A stretch of 64,000 nt of DNA from NCBI RefSeq assembly GCF_022539665.2, contig NC_081335.1, positions 744,001 to 808,000 of the forward strand, written 5' to 3'. The notes under the pieces are model-generated. The model was not told where the DNA came from and made no database searches. It worked only from the letters and a program-made list of their open reading frames with translations. A program made the position numbers and the translations under genes. The stretch's first letter is position 1. Every line of letters starts with the position of its first letter. Below are positions 12,376 to 23,800 of this stretch, piece by piece. The stretch comes from Daphnia carinata (Eukaryota; Arthropoda; Branchiopoda; Diplostraca; Daphniidae).

Positions 12376-14908
12376 CGATGATGACAAATGTAATTTTAAA
12401 CAATGATGAGCAATAGGCAATGCCAATCCGGCATTGCTTCAAAAATGTAGGCTCATCATTCAAAATGCATGGCTTTTTTTTTAACTTTTTTTTTTTTTTT
12501 TTTTTTTAAATCCTCCCCAATGCGCTAAAAAAGTTCGTCTTAATGAACCGGTTTTCTCTCTGCCAACTATTTCGAGACATTTAGCGTAGTTGGGTATGTC
12601 TCTTATAGATTATCTACCAGCCAGCCAACTATAAAATTTTTAATTTTCCTATCCGTATAATTTATTTTGAAATGGATAAAAAGATGTTGGAATTAGAGCA
12701 GAAAATCTGGCCCATCAGTACGAACTCTTGGAACCTATGGTATATAAGGTACATCTTTGATGTATCTTATATAACGTACGGTGTAGTCCGCTGTAGACTC
12801 ATCACGCATTTATTCGCTATCTAAACACGAAAAAGAAAACACACGCAACAATCTTTTAAAAAAAAAAGAAAGTTAAATCGAGCTATACACACAGACACAC
12901 AAGAAATCTATTTCTATGCGAGACACAGAAAACAAAAGATAATCTAATCGAATAATTTGATTTGTGCATGCCTTCCGGTGCATGCTGGCTCCGACCTGAA
13001 GGTCTTTGTAAGTATATAACAATCTATATATCGTTTTCTCTTTTTTTTTTTTTTTTTTTTCTTCTTTTCATTGCGTATATACTGCATATCTCTTTTTACC
13101 CGCGCTATTGTCTCATATGTGAACAATTCTATCGTCATTCTCTCTCTTACATCTTACATTTTGGTCGTAATTCTTTTTTGTTTTTTCCTGTCTGGAAATT
13201 CTCGAGCTCTATAAAACCTGATGTATCTTGTCTATATTGGGTTTCTCTTTTGCAGCCGTTCTAGACGTGTAATGCTAGTGACGCTATAGAATTGCAGCGA
13301 TCGATAGGGTTGTCATGGTTTCGCAAGGCTTTCTTTATTCTTTGCAAATCGATTGATCGTTTTTTTTTTTTCTTTCTTCTTTTTGGGTAGGAACAACGTA
13401 ACGGGATCCTCTACGAGTTCTATCGCATCATGAAGGATTTCGCGACTAACTTTATGGAGGGCATCACGGGTGCCGGAGAGTTGACCCTGCTGGCCCCGTC
13501 TAACGAGGCTTTCCGCAGGCTCGGAGAGAAGAACCTTAACGCATTGTTGGCCAATCAACAAAAACTGACGGAAATCCTGCAGCTACACGTCATCCGCAGG
13601 CGGCTCTCCTCCGACGAAATTATCCAGAATCCGCTCTTCTCTCACGTAATTCCCTTTATGCTTATGATACATTAGCCATCAGCAGATAGTTAACCAATGT
13701 TCGCCCCCCATCATCCATCATTTCTTTTTTTTTTTTTAAGGTCGAATCGGCAGACCGACACCGACGGCTCTACTTCTCCGCCTACGGTCCAGATGACAAC
13801 ATTACCGTCTCTGTCGAAGGCGGCGGCGTCAATGCCACCATCATCCAGCCGGATATTGGCGCCCTTAACGGAATCGTTCACATCATCGATCGCGTTCTCG
13901 GTGTTCCAACCATGACCGTTATTGAGAAACTCCGATCAGATTCCATCATGAGGTATTTCATTTAATTTTTTTTTATCTTTATCTGTTTTACGTGAGTTTG
14001 CAATTTGTTTAGCAAAACACACGCGCTGGCCATCCAAGATGATTTCCTTGGTCGCATGCAAGCGTACAGAGATCCGTACAATCCAAGGATTCAGCAAAAG
14101 TTCACCATGTTGGTGCCCAGTGATGAAGCCTGGGAGACTATCCATCGCACGATGGGCTCGGCCTTTAAAAAACTCTTTATGGGCGAATATTCCTACAATG
14201 TAAGTTATTCAAAATGAATTTTTTTTTATTAAGGAGGGGATTTAAATATTTTTAAAATGAACAGGTGCGTCAAATTTTGGAACGCCATTTGGTCGTCGGA
14301 CAAGAATTGAGCATCAGCAATCTAACGAGCCAAGGCCGTGATAATTACCTACAAACGATCCGCGGCAAAGTGAAGATCGTCTTCGTCGAAAGTGGTGGAG
14401 GTAAATTCAATTTTATTCAGTTTGGATTTCGGCACAAATGAGCCCGTTCGCAAATCAATTATATTGACGATCTTGTCAATTTATCCGTTGCTAACAAAGA
14501 GAATGGAGGGGAGCCAACGCGAGGTAACAACTTGAAACAACGCAAAGAATTCTATTTAGGCTCGGCTATAATATTGTAATGTGCTTTCATTAGTCACTAC
14601 GGGCAAATAATCTTTAAAAAAAAAAAAAATGTAGTTTTATCTCGGACTTTTAATGCTGCGAGGTAAACATTTATTAACTGCGTTTGAAAAATTCAGAGTA
14701 CTACGCTGAATGGGAGAACATTCGTGCCCGAGTGGTCCGCCCGGATGTCCAGTGCATTGATGGCGTAATCCACGTCCTCGATCACGTCCTGGTGCAGCGC
14801 CGTGAGATCTCCGTATCCGGTTCGGGACGGTTCACCGTCAATGCCCTGCTCTTGTTGGCCATCACTCTAACGGCCATGTTCTGGAACACCCGAGCACTTC
14901 AACATTGA
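6325..14908 (+). CDS. Fas1: Fasciclin I, GPI-anchored cell-adhesion protein (678 aa without micro-exons)
   Basis: Core exons are 6325-6468, 9552-9690, 10127-10305, 10604-10734, 10799-10895, 11280-11463, 11529-11689, 13391-13645, 13741-13952, 14013-14199, 14265-14400 and 14697-14908. All phases agree (2037 nt). The product has an N-terminal signal peptide (about residues 1-26) and four FAS1 domains (roughly 35-165, 170-345, 346-500 and 501-645). Typical motifs are ATVFAPNNAAM, VIDGHIVPNVALF, VVHLIDKP and LTLLAPSNEAF. The C-terminus is a hydrophobic segment (NALLLLAITLTAMFW) suited to GPI attachment. The order and length match insect fasciclin I, a homophilic adhesion protein on axons. The first intron is 3.1 kb and C-tract-rich. 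Two candidate micro-exons lie between exons 7 and 8 and are listed separately. Confidence 0.93.
12178..12186 (+). other. Fas1: Fas1 9-nt micro-exon (encodes Ser-Phe-Lys)
   Basis: TCCTTTAAG lies between a good acceptor (GCTGCAG) and a donor GTAAAC. It is in phase 0 between the exon ending ..NFLK (11689) and the exon beginning EQRNG (13391), so it can be included or skipped without changing the frame. Drosophila fasciclin I, as I recall it, has Ser-Phe-Lys at this position, and alternative micro-exons have been described for insect fasciclin I. GCATGC occurs six bases before the acceptor AG. Confidence 0.78.
12345..12373. repeat. 29-nt poly-A tract in a Fas1 intron
   Basis: An uninterrupted run of A in the intron downstream of the 9-nt micro-exon. 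Similar T and A runs are scattered through the window (for example near 12480-12507 and 13031-13050). Confidence 0.85.
12402..12460. repeat. Two-tier inverted repeat in the Fas1 micro-exon intron
   Basis: Outer arms AATGATGAGC (12402-12411) and GCTCATCATT (12451-12460) are perfect complements. Inside them GCAATGCC (12417-12424) and GGCATTGC (12430-12437) are also perfect complements around a 5-nt loop. The transcript could fold into a hairpin with an asymmetric internal loop (5 against 13 nt). A flanking ATTTT/AAAAT pair could extend it. Confidence 0.8.
12741..12773. repeat. 15-bp inverted repeat with 3-nt loop in the same Fas1 intron
   Basis: TATATAAGGTACATC (12741-12755), a TTT loop, then GATGTATCTTATATA (12759-12773). 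Fourteen positions are Watson-Crick complements and the remaining one is a G-U wobble in RNA, so the whole stem can pair in the transcript. Confidence 0.8.
13002..13007 (+). other. Fas1: Candidate 6-nt micro-exon of Fas1 (Val-Phe)
   Basis: GTCTTT is followed by a consensus donor GTAAGTAT and preceded by CCTGAAG as acceptor. It would insert two residues in frame at the same junction as the 9-nt micro-exon. The pyrimidine tract is weak, but GCATGC occurs twice just upstream (12966-12971 and 12980-12985), and the second is followed by TG exactly as at the 9-nt micro-exon. The strong donor has no other nearby open exon to serve: all three frames upstream contain stops. Confidence 0.5.
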
Positions 14909-16215
14909 TGGGCTCCCTTAAAAAGCAGTGCGAACTGTTTTTTTCAAGTTTTTTTTTTTTTTTTTCCTTCCCTACTTCCCTAACCCTTCATCCATCACAT
15001 TTAATTTGAATATCTTTTTTTTTTTTTTTTTAGCATATGATTTTATATTTTAATTTTTTAAAACCATATATCAAGCGTGTATATTTTATTCGGCGTGTTC
15101 ATCATTTCTTCATTTTAAATTGACGCCATAAATTAGAAGATAGAATCTCACCATTTAAAGTATGATGAAAAGAACATTTAGAAGCGAAGAATAGACCATT
15201 TTTCAATTTTTTTTTTCTTTAATTTTTGATTTTGTTTGGCTGATTCATTGTCGTTTTTTTTTCTGAGTTGTACAAGAGTACAAATTTCCTTTGTTTTCTG
15301 CCTTTTTTCTATTCTTAGTTGGAAGAAAAAAAAATACTCGTTTGAATTTTTGACGTCTTTGAACGAATTAAAATCTGAAAATTTTCTATGTCTAACATCA
15401 GGAGAGACGAAATAAGAAACGTATGTTGTTTCTTTCTAACTTTCTATCTTTTTTTAGTGTGAGGCGTGAACGCTGATTTCGTTTTATCCCACGTGGCTTC
15501 ACTTGCAATTTTTCAGACAGGGATTTAATGTTGAATTGGTACGCCCTTCGTCTGGAGCGTGTAAAAGACCCCATTTATTTTATTTTTATTTTTATTTTTT
15601 TTTTTCAAATTTGAATTCTTTCGTATTCCGGAACTGCATGCCCGCGCTCCTTTACAGCGACATTTACATTGTCAGTTTCAGGCTACATTTTTTTCCCTTT
15701 ACAAAGATACACACACGACCGGAACATCCAGTTTTATTTTTTGTTTTCCTTGTATTTGGTTCGTCAGTTTTTTTTTTTTTTTTTAGTTTTTTTTTTCACT
15801 ACGACGTTGATCAATACAACATTACGGTCTCTTTTTTTTATTTTTGATCAATAACATGGTCACGATTCTATGCATGTCTGATTGTCAAACTGGATTTTAG
15901 ATGCACTGAGTGACATTCCAATATTTTGTTTATTTTTCCTTCACTCATTTGCCTTTTCATTTTTTTTTTTTTTTTTGAGATCCACTTGTGTTGCGTTCAG
16001 CCAACCCAGTCACAAATGCTGCCGTGAATCATACCATAATCCCATCTCTCTTTGTCTCATCCCTTCCATCCCACCCTTTACTCCGGGGAAAGTTTAAAGA
16101 AGAAGAAAAAGTTAACAAGAAAATCTAACTGAAAACATAGTAATATCTCCTGATGATTGCGTTGAGTGTTCATGGTAGAGTTCTCTGCTTTAGAAATAAA
16201 GAAATCAATAAAATG
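14909..16215 (+). other. Fas1: Fas1 3' UTR with poly(A) signals
   Basis: A T-rich non-coding stretch follows the Fas1 stop codon. Two AATAAA hexamers at 16195-16200 and 16207-16212 are the best candidate cleavage signals, giving a 3' UTR of about 1.3 kb. Within 40 bases there is a TTTATT at 16248-16253, an AATAAA on the opposite strand, pointing to a convergent minus-strand transcript. Confidence 0.6.
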
Positions 16216-16533
16216 AATGGGACATGTAAATGTTGTTAAATAACGTTTTTATTTCACACAGATGGCGGTAGTATTTCATAGTTTTGATTTAAACGGGTAG
16301 GAAATAGAATAGTTTGTAAATAGATTTATGCACAAATAGTTAATGTTGTGTCCGCAAACCAAACAAGGCACCCAAAATTCGATTCCCACACCAAAAAGTC
16401 ACACGATATCACATTCCAGGTTGCTTTTCAGCTAGGCGTCATACGACCCGCAGCAAAACACGTCTGCATTATTTACGAAGGTGGATGACCTTTCGCCCCT
16501 ATAGATGTCGTTGAAGCGGGTTTTAATTTACAA

Positions 16534-17579
16534 TTACTTTCGAGACAAAAGACGCAGTCTGAACACGGCCATTGCCATGGTGATACATACCAATCGAGTA
16601 GTGAATGGCGTTCGAAATTCTGTTCGTCCATCATCAAGGCTAACTAGATTAATTTCCGCTTTGCTGCGATGACGGATTGTTAGATAGTCTGCATACCAGT
16701 AACGAGCGAATGGGTTAAAGTGAAATACACGCTTCAGGTAATATACCGACTCACCGGCTTGTGCTGATTGATAGTTATACGATTTCTTGTTATTGCCTCT
16801 ATTCCGGCACATTCTAGCCAAGGATTTCCAGATTCTCTTGAACATGATGAAACGTTGAACTGCTTTGTGAAAACTGACTGCCACTCTTTAGCATAATCGA
16901 GTATTTATGCCGTGTAGCGTCGGTGCAGATATCGTTGCCGATGCGCAGCACAAAACGCTTACAGCAAATCCAGTAGGTTGTCAAACCATTTGACCCACTT
17001 CTTTTTACATAGTTGAAACCATTGCTCAATAGTAGTCCACGTTCAGTAACCAAGAGTCAAAGGGAAAAAATGTTTACAGTACAAAGGATGGCATATTACG
17101 ATTAATGGCAGCTTCCGGAACCCCCCACAAGGTGTCTGTGACGAGCAGAATTGTACCCTTTGTTGGTTGTATTCTTTTTTCACAAGGTACGTACACACGT
17201 ACGCCAATCTAAAGTAATGGTAATGGGACACAAAACTGTCCTAGTTTGTCATACTGAGTAGGAAAATGAGAATGCTTTCCAAGTTCATGTGGGGTTTCGT
17301 CGACAGAGCCGTTGTTGCTATCGCTACATCTGAGATTTCATGGAGGAAAACACTTGACAACAAAATGTCCTAGGAGGTCATGATCTGTGCTCTACTAAAA
17401 CACTCATTAGTGGGGTAGTTGGCCAGTTGGGCATTCAAAAAGATACTTTCTCCGTCAGCGGGTAACTTTCTGTTATTTAACATTGATGACCCACGCAGTT
17501 CTATTGACCCATTTGAGGATCCAGATTGCAGTTGAGTGCAATGACTGCACATTTTTAACGTCGGTGGATTCAAATACAT
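16534..17579 (-). CDS. Uncharacterised minus-strand locus with FLYWCH-like segment (exons uncertain)
   Basis: Several open segments suggest a gene, although I could not join them cleanly. From 5' to 3' on the minus strand they are: 17370-17579 (starts MYLNPPTLKMCSHC); about 17237-17330 (CSDSNNGSVDETPHELGK); 16814-17053, containing GFNYVKRSG and then TTYWICCKR, a second Cys 12 residues after the CC pair, and a later His-His; and 16534-16845 (ATG at 16845, about 103 codons, basic, starting MFKRIWKS). The third segment resembles the W-x-C..C..H..H layout of FLYWCH zinc fingers. An opposite-strand AATAAA at 16248-16253 is suitably placed. It may be one spliced gene, two, or a decayed copy; function is unknown. 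Confidence 0.35.
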
Positions 17580-17825
17580 TCATGCGGACATGAAGCTAGA
17601 CAGCAGACAGCATGTTCATAGCTCATAGAAGGTGGGAGTCATAGGAATAGGAGTAAAGGAGTGTCATGGACTCATGGGTCATGGTCCATCCATAAACAGC
17701 CATTCAGGTGAGAGCAGTTTCAATTTAGATTTACTGGCAACGTCGCTGAGGTTCTATTTGAATCTGCCACTACTCATTGAAAACGAAAACAATGCTTGGT
17801 TTTCGATAATCGTTTTTAGACAAAA
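17580..17825. promoter_or_regulatory. Possible bidirectional promoter interval
   Basis: About 250 bases separate the first ATG of the putative minus-strand locus from the start codon of the rotatin-like gene. No TATA box is evident. The role is inferred from spacing alone. Confidence 0.3.
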
Positions 17826-20800
17826 ATGGAGCGAAATGTCGACGCACTCCTTTTGAATAACATTGTGGACTCCTTAAGGTCATCAGATGTTGATTTGATC
17901 TCATCCACCTGCGAGTTCCTAGAAACCGTTGTGATCTATGATTTCCCTGCTGAAGCATTTCTTCAGCAGCGAGAGTTGCTCGTCGTAAGTGTTCTCTTGC
18001 AAACCAACGTTTTCAGCAATTTTTAGCATTTTATTTTCTATCATTTCCGATTGCAGTGTCTTCTAAAGTTGTGTCAGGATCTTGACCCAGCCATTGCAGA
18101 TGCAGCGTGTAGCTGTTTTGATTCCATCTGCAAAAGGATAGTTGCACAATTTAAAAGAAAGGAAAACCCTTCTTGGATGACTGTTGTGAAGGTAGTTCTG
18201 AAAGCAAATGTCTTTAAAACTAGATATCTATATCTACCACAACTTTAGCTTATCACTGAAAGCAGTTCAGAAAGAGGTCCTGGCGATGGAATTGAAAACA
18301 GTCTATTGACAGTGTCAAATCTTGCTATAATGATAGCAAAGGCATGCCATCAAATGCTCATGAGATCATCAAAACCATTTGATCATATTTTGAAGCTATT
18401 AAATACTGCATCAGCACTTTCTGGAACTAGCACATCAACCACAGAAAACATGGAATTCTACCAGATACTGACAAGTATATCTGCTGCTTTGCGAGCATCT
18501 TCAAGGCAAAACTTTGCAACCTTTCTTCTACTGTTGGTGAACTCGATTCAGAGCTGTCCAGCTTCTTCGTTGAGCAGTGATGTTGTATATGAGATATACA
18601 ATGGTTTCCTAGATGCTTCCATAACACATTATCATCCAGAGTTGCTGGAAAAGTGTTTAACCATTCTTGAAGAAAACCGACCCCTTCATGACAAATATGA
18701 AAAAATCTCCAACCTCTATGTGGCCTTCCAGAATCTAGCAAAATTCCTCAAAAACAGCGACCAGGAATATGATTTGGTTCCCATAATTAACCTACTCAAA
18801 TTGGATGATGGGTTAACAGAATCGTTGCTTCCCTGGGTCTTCAAACATTTGAAAGAATTTGGAGGAAAACCTGCCATAACTATGACGCTGTTATTGCTCT
18901 CACAGAAAGAGCCTATACTAGGCCAAATTTATCAGCTTTTGGCCGAAATAGCATCACCCATGAAGTCTATCAACATTGGGCCTCACATTGGTGATTTGTT
19001 TGTCGATGAAGCCGTTGTGAGAGCCATTGGTAAAGGAATGTGCTCCGAGAGCGCTCAGGTAACTTTATTTTCTAATATTATTTCGTTCAAAGGTAATAAT
19101 ATTCACGGATTTTATTAAGATTGCACCAATTGCGGAGAAAATTCTGGCGTTAATACTCAAAGGCCGAGTGTGGATGAATGATCAGCAATGGCAGACTTTG
19201 GTGACTACCATAATTCCGAAGTTGGTTTTAGATATTGAATCAAAGATGCAACACTTTAAAATCCTACGGCCACTGTTATGGGAACTGATAAATCAATCGC
19301 ATTCTACTTCCGACGAAACTGATGGCTGTCCTCACCTTGATCTCAACTTCGTTTTAAGATTTCTAATTCGGAATATGTCAAACCAAGATATCTTGCGTGA
19401 TAAGTCCAGTCTGAGTCTTATATCTATCTTATGCCAGCAACCAGAAGCTCATCTACTTCGCCCGCGAATATCCGCCCTGGATCCTTCCTCTCTATCCGAA
19501 ATATTTTCAGGCGAATTGACTGTTGTTATTGAAAGTACAGCCAAATTTGGGGTAATTACTAACGCGCTCTTTCTTGTTGTGGCAATTCATGTTGATTACA
19601 TTCGCTTTGCTCTCACAGGTTTCCAATTTGACGGAAACGATGCAAGCCTTAACAGGTGCTGATTTAGTAATGGGATGGACCCACCTAACCAAACTGGCAA
19701 TCATCCTTGAAGACAAGGACCTCCATCAAATGTTTCTCGACAGCGGAGGAATACCCATACTTGTTGATTTTCTTCACAAATCTCTGCTTGTGTCGGAAAA
19801 CGAGCCGTTTCTTTCAATCATGTCAGCCATCGTCAAAACCTTCCTATTCGTTGCCCACGCGAATCCCGCAGCGAAGAACGCTCTGGCTTGGGATAATAAT
19901 TTCATGATGGACTTGTTAAGGTAATAGCTCCCTGATCATAGCATATTAAAAAATTGTATGACAGATGTGGAATTTCTTACAGAGCCACAATAATGACACG
20001 ACAGGATCTCATTGCCCGTCGACATTGTGTGGCGCTTTTGCGATTGCTCGCCATTGAGGAAAATCCTCCACCACCGGAACCTGTCATCGAAGAATCTATT
20101 GATTCTGCTGGTTGGTATGAAATGTGGTCTAAAGCTGTTGTCAGGTGGTCAGCCAAGTTCATTTTTAACGCGGAATTGTCCAATCCGCCTTCGGTACCAA
20201 GTGTACCGCCTTTCCTAAAATTGAGCCCAGCCGAGATGGAAGTTGGGATGTCTGCCAACGACTGCGCTTTGGTTGAACAAGCTTTGAGCCGAATATGTAA
20301 CGCAGAAGGCCATCACGACGTAAGTGAGGCTCTAACGCTTCTCCGTGAAGTTTTACAACGCATCAATCTGCTGCCAGAAGTCTTCGACCTCGAGTGGCAA
20401 GAGAGCCTCGAAACTTTTTTCATCGTTCATCCGGAATCGACTAGTGATGAACAAGTCTTTGCATCCATTCTCGAAATGTTGATGCTTTCTTTGGCTCAAT
20501 TGGAACAGCTGGAAAACGTGGAAGAATTCGTCTTGTTCAACTGGTTACGTTCTATGATGGTTGACGAGAAGCACGTCTTCTGGATCCTTTTCCAAGACCG
20601 CTGTCACCAATTCAATAAAGCTGACAATTGCAGCCATCTGTTACCTTTCCTTCTCCGCTTCGTATCGGCCACTGTGCGGTTGATTGGTTCACAAACACCA
20701 TCAGGATCTTTGGCGCACGTTCTGAAAATCCTTTGCCAAACATTTGAACAGGACAATCAATCCCAAGTCTATCAATTGAATTCACTGAAGCTTATCCTCG

Positions 20801-22884
20801 AGTGCACAGTACATACTGCGGCCGCTATTTTGAAATGGAAACCGACGACTATGGATCAAGCTGTTATCGCTAGTTTATTCAAACACGCCACGGCCACTTT
20901 GGTGTCATTCAGTAGTAAAACTCACAGCAACAAAGGACGAAGTGTTATTCAATGCTGTTCACAGCTGATTAACTTGTTGATTGCTCTAAGTCAATACTGC
21001 AGCAGCAGCTGTGTTCATTTGTCTGATCTCGACTGGTTAATAGTTCTACTCCGGCATGCAGATCCAACTGTCAAAACAGCGGGTATCAACACTTGCACGC
21101 AGCTTTCGCGTAACGTACACATCACGGATGATGTTGCCGAAACTGTCCTGTCATTTCTTTTCAATGCTGACGAAAACTGCAGTGTTGTGGAGCAGGCGTG
21201 TCTTTTGCTATCCCAACATGCCTCACGGATGACAGACCAGGCCGTCCGCCAGGTTGTCTTAATGGCCTCATCTTCCCGCATTGGTTTAAACCAACCGTTG
21301 TTGCGAGCCCTTCTTCAACTTCTCATCAACTGCACTCACGTTCAAGCCGCTTCCGCTCACGTCACAGCAATCGTCAATGATCTCCTTCCAGTTCTTCCAT
21401 CATTATTAAATAACGAAGGCACCATTCCAGACGTCAAAGCCGCAGTTCTATGTCTTTTATATCGGATAGCTCTCTTACAGCCTAAAGTAGCTGTTTGGCT
21501 TCTGAACGAATTGGAGTGCGTCACAACAGCCGTCCAATCATTATTCACCAACAACGAAAATTTAGTGGGTGAAGCAGCTCTCTTCATCACGTTTTCAATG
21601 CAAACTGAAGGAGAAGCATCCAACAAAGTGTTTCAAGTTGTTTTTCATTCTGTGCCGCAATTGTGGGATCTGTTTTTCTTTTTAAGCGATCGCACCCTTT
21701 CTAATCCAGCCGCCCGACGAGTCTTGCTTTTCATCCAAACTGTGTTGACAGTTGCAGTGAAGTCTAATCGGAATTTGCAGCTGGATCCAGCTTATGTGCA
21801 GCACTGTTGTCAATGGCTGCTACCACATCTTCCCGCCAAAATTGACAATTCTCTTCGTCAGAGTGTGCTTCAAGCTCTGGGATTGCTACTGCTTTGTTGC
21901 TCTACTCCGACAAAAGAAACAATTAGTTTAATTTCGGAATTCATTATTAAAGAATTACAGTTGTGCCTGTCTCGCAGTAGTGACAAGTACATAACTGCCT
22001 TGCTCAGTTTAGCCCACAATTTTGTATTACGACACCCTGAAGCGGAGCAGGAATTACTCAAGAGTGGCATTTTCCCTCCGATTATAGAAATTTGGAAGAC
22101 GAGGAGTAATCGTGAAACGAATGCATCAGTATTACTCTACATGGTTAACTTTGAAAAAATCCTAGTTGGAAAGGAGACTTTAAAAGAGGTTAGGTCATTG
22201 CTTAAATTGATGATGGAATATGTAGAAGAAAAAGAAACCGTGGTTGCTCGCCAATCGATGCCAGTTGGGGAGGAAGATTGGAACCTGATCGAAGCCATCC
22301 ACGAGTTACTTCTAGCATCTGTTTCGTCTCTTGAGTGTCGCCGTATACTTGCAAAATACAAATGCTGGAACAGCTTAGCTCAAACTTGGCATCCAGTATA
22401 CCTCAAGCGCATCATCAACCGACAACAGCACGGTTCACTAACGTCGCTAATTCGTCTTCGAGCTCGTCTCCTGTCTGCCCTGACAGTCTTCCCGGAACCT
22501 GCCTTGCCCGATTTAATGGACAGCAAGGTTGCTGAAACTCTTGTAGATGTGATATCCCAACCATACGGTGCCGAAAAGCACGCACTTTCCATTTTACGCA
22601 ACATGGCTTTCCACCACAACTACAAAACGCCTTTGCTGTCAACCAGCAATGTTCTCCCGCTCTTCGTACGCCTCTTAACGAGCAAGGCAGCCATGGACGA
22701 TGTTACGTCGTCTACAATGGCCGTCACCGCCTTGATTTCTTTGGCGTCGAACAATCAACGTGTCAAAAGCGACATACGTGCGATGACAGGAGCCTGGTTT
22801 CAGAGGAATCCGTTAGTCATTAAAAAAGATCCCACCAAGTTTCAAAGCTTATGCCTCAATTTGCAAAAACTAATCGATGTATAA
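17826..22884 (+). CDS. Large helical-repeat protein, probable rotatin (about 1579 aa)
   Basis: Exons are 17826-17984, 18057-18191, 18249-19058, 19120-19551, 19619-19920 and 19983-22884; they total 1580 codons with consistent phases. The last exon alone encodes 967 residues. The protein is Leu-rich alpha-helical repeat (ARM/HEAT-like) throughout, with no membrane segment or catalytic motif. The N-terminal YDFPAEAFLQQRELL and the C-terminal SILRNMAFHHNYKTPLL resemble, as I remember them, rotatin (RTTN; Drosophila Ana3), a centriole and cilium assembly protein. If so, the N-terminal 150-200 residues of typical rotatins are missing, because no upstream exon was found before 17826. The family call rests on recall of short motifs. 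A different ARM-repeat protein remains possible. Confidence 0.62.
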
Positions 22885-23800
22885 TGGTTTTTATTGTTGT
22901 TTAATATAATGCGCAGATTATAGCAGATTCTTTGTTTCTCATTATCCAATGGCATTAGAGAAAATTGTTGTGAAATAAAGTTATTGCTAGTCTTGGTTTG
23001 GTCCGAAAATGTCCACGAAATACCAAATCAATCAATATTCAAGAAAGCTGATTTACGTGCTCTAGCCATCTGACTAAAACGGGTGAGTCAAGCCCAATTG
23101 CAATGAATTCATTTGCCAAGTCATTGATATTTGACCAAAAAAAAATGGAATAAAACAAACAAAGAACAAGAAAACTAAAACCGTCATTATCACGGTATTC
23201 CGGCATCTTTCCAAATGCCTGGGAAAGAAGGGTCTTCTGCTTCTCTTCTCACTCACATTGACATAGCAAATCCGCCCCGCCTCCCTACTTCACTGAACTG
23301 TATTTGTTTCGAAAGGGTTTTTAGTAATTTTCACTTTTGATAAAAAATAAACATATTTGCGCCTCCAAAGTAGCTGCCAGATTTCATTTCGTTCGTTTTT
23401 ACAAGTCTTCATTTAATGCAATTTCTTCCTTTGTTGATAATGAAAACTATTACGAATACCTGGGTATATAAAGAAGCAAAATGGTGGAGAATTGAGGTTT
23501 GGGGCTTGATTGGGGCAGGCAAAACTCCCGCGTAGAAGCTTTTGTAAATTAAAACGATCTGGCAATGAAAAGCATTTGAATAGATTCGGAGGGAATCGGA
23601 GATGCATTAAGTAAAAGTCGACTTGACAACACTGGAGCCAGCCTACCACACGAGGGAAAAGTAGCCGTCTAGAGCGAGCCAAGTCCGACGTTTGAGCTAT
23701 TGCGCCACCATATTCACTCGGAAATCAGTAAATTGTCAAGTGGCCGTTTGAGTAACTCGAGTTGTGTGATGAACAAAGCTATTCTTTTCTAAAAACAAAA
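22885..23800. other. 3' UTR of the rotatin-like gene and RanBP2 upstream region
   Basis: AATAAA at 22974-22979, about 90 bases after the stop, is a good poly(A) signal. The rest up to the RanBP2 start codon (23801) shows no credible gene and presumably contains its TATA-less promoter. Confidence 0.55.

Noticed and set aside
12402-12460. The two-tier hairpin as a microRNA precursor
   Set aside because: Only 18 paired bases split by a 5/13-nt internal loop, without a continuous 22-nt duplex.
13256-13268. Third Fas1 micro-exon after the strong acceptor ending at 13255
   Set aside because: The acceptor is excellent, but no donor gives an insert that is a multiple of three, and a stop follows quickly.
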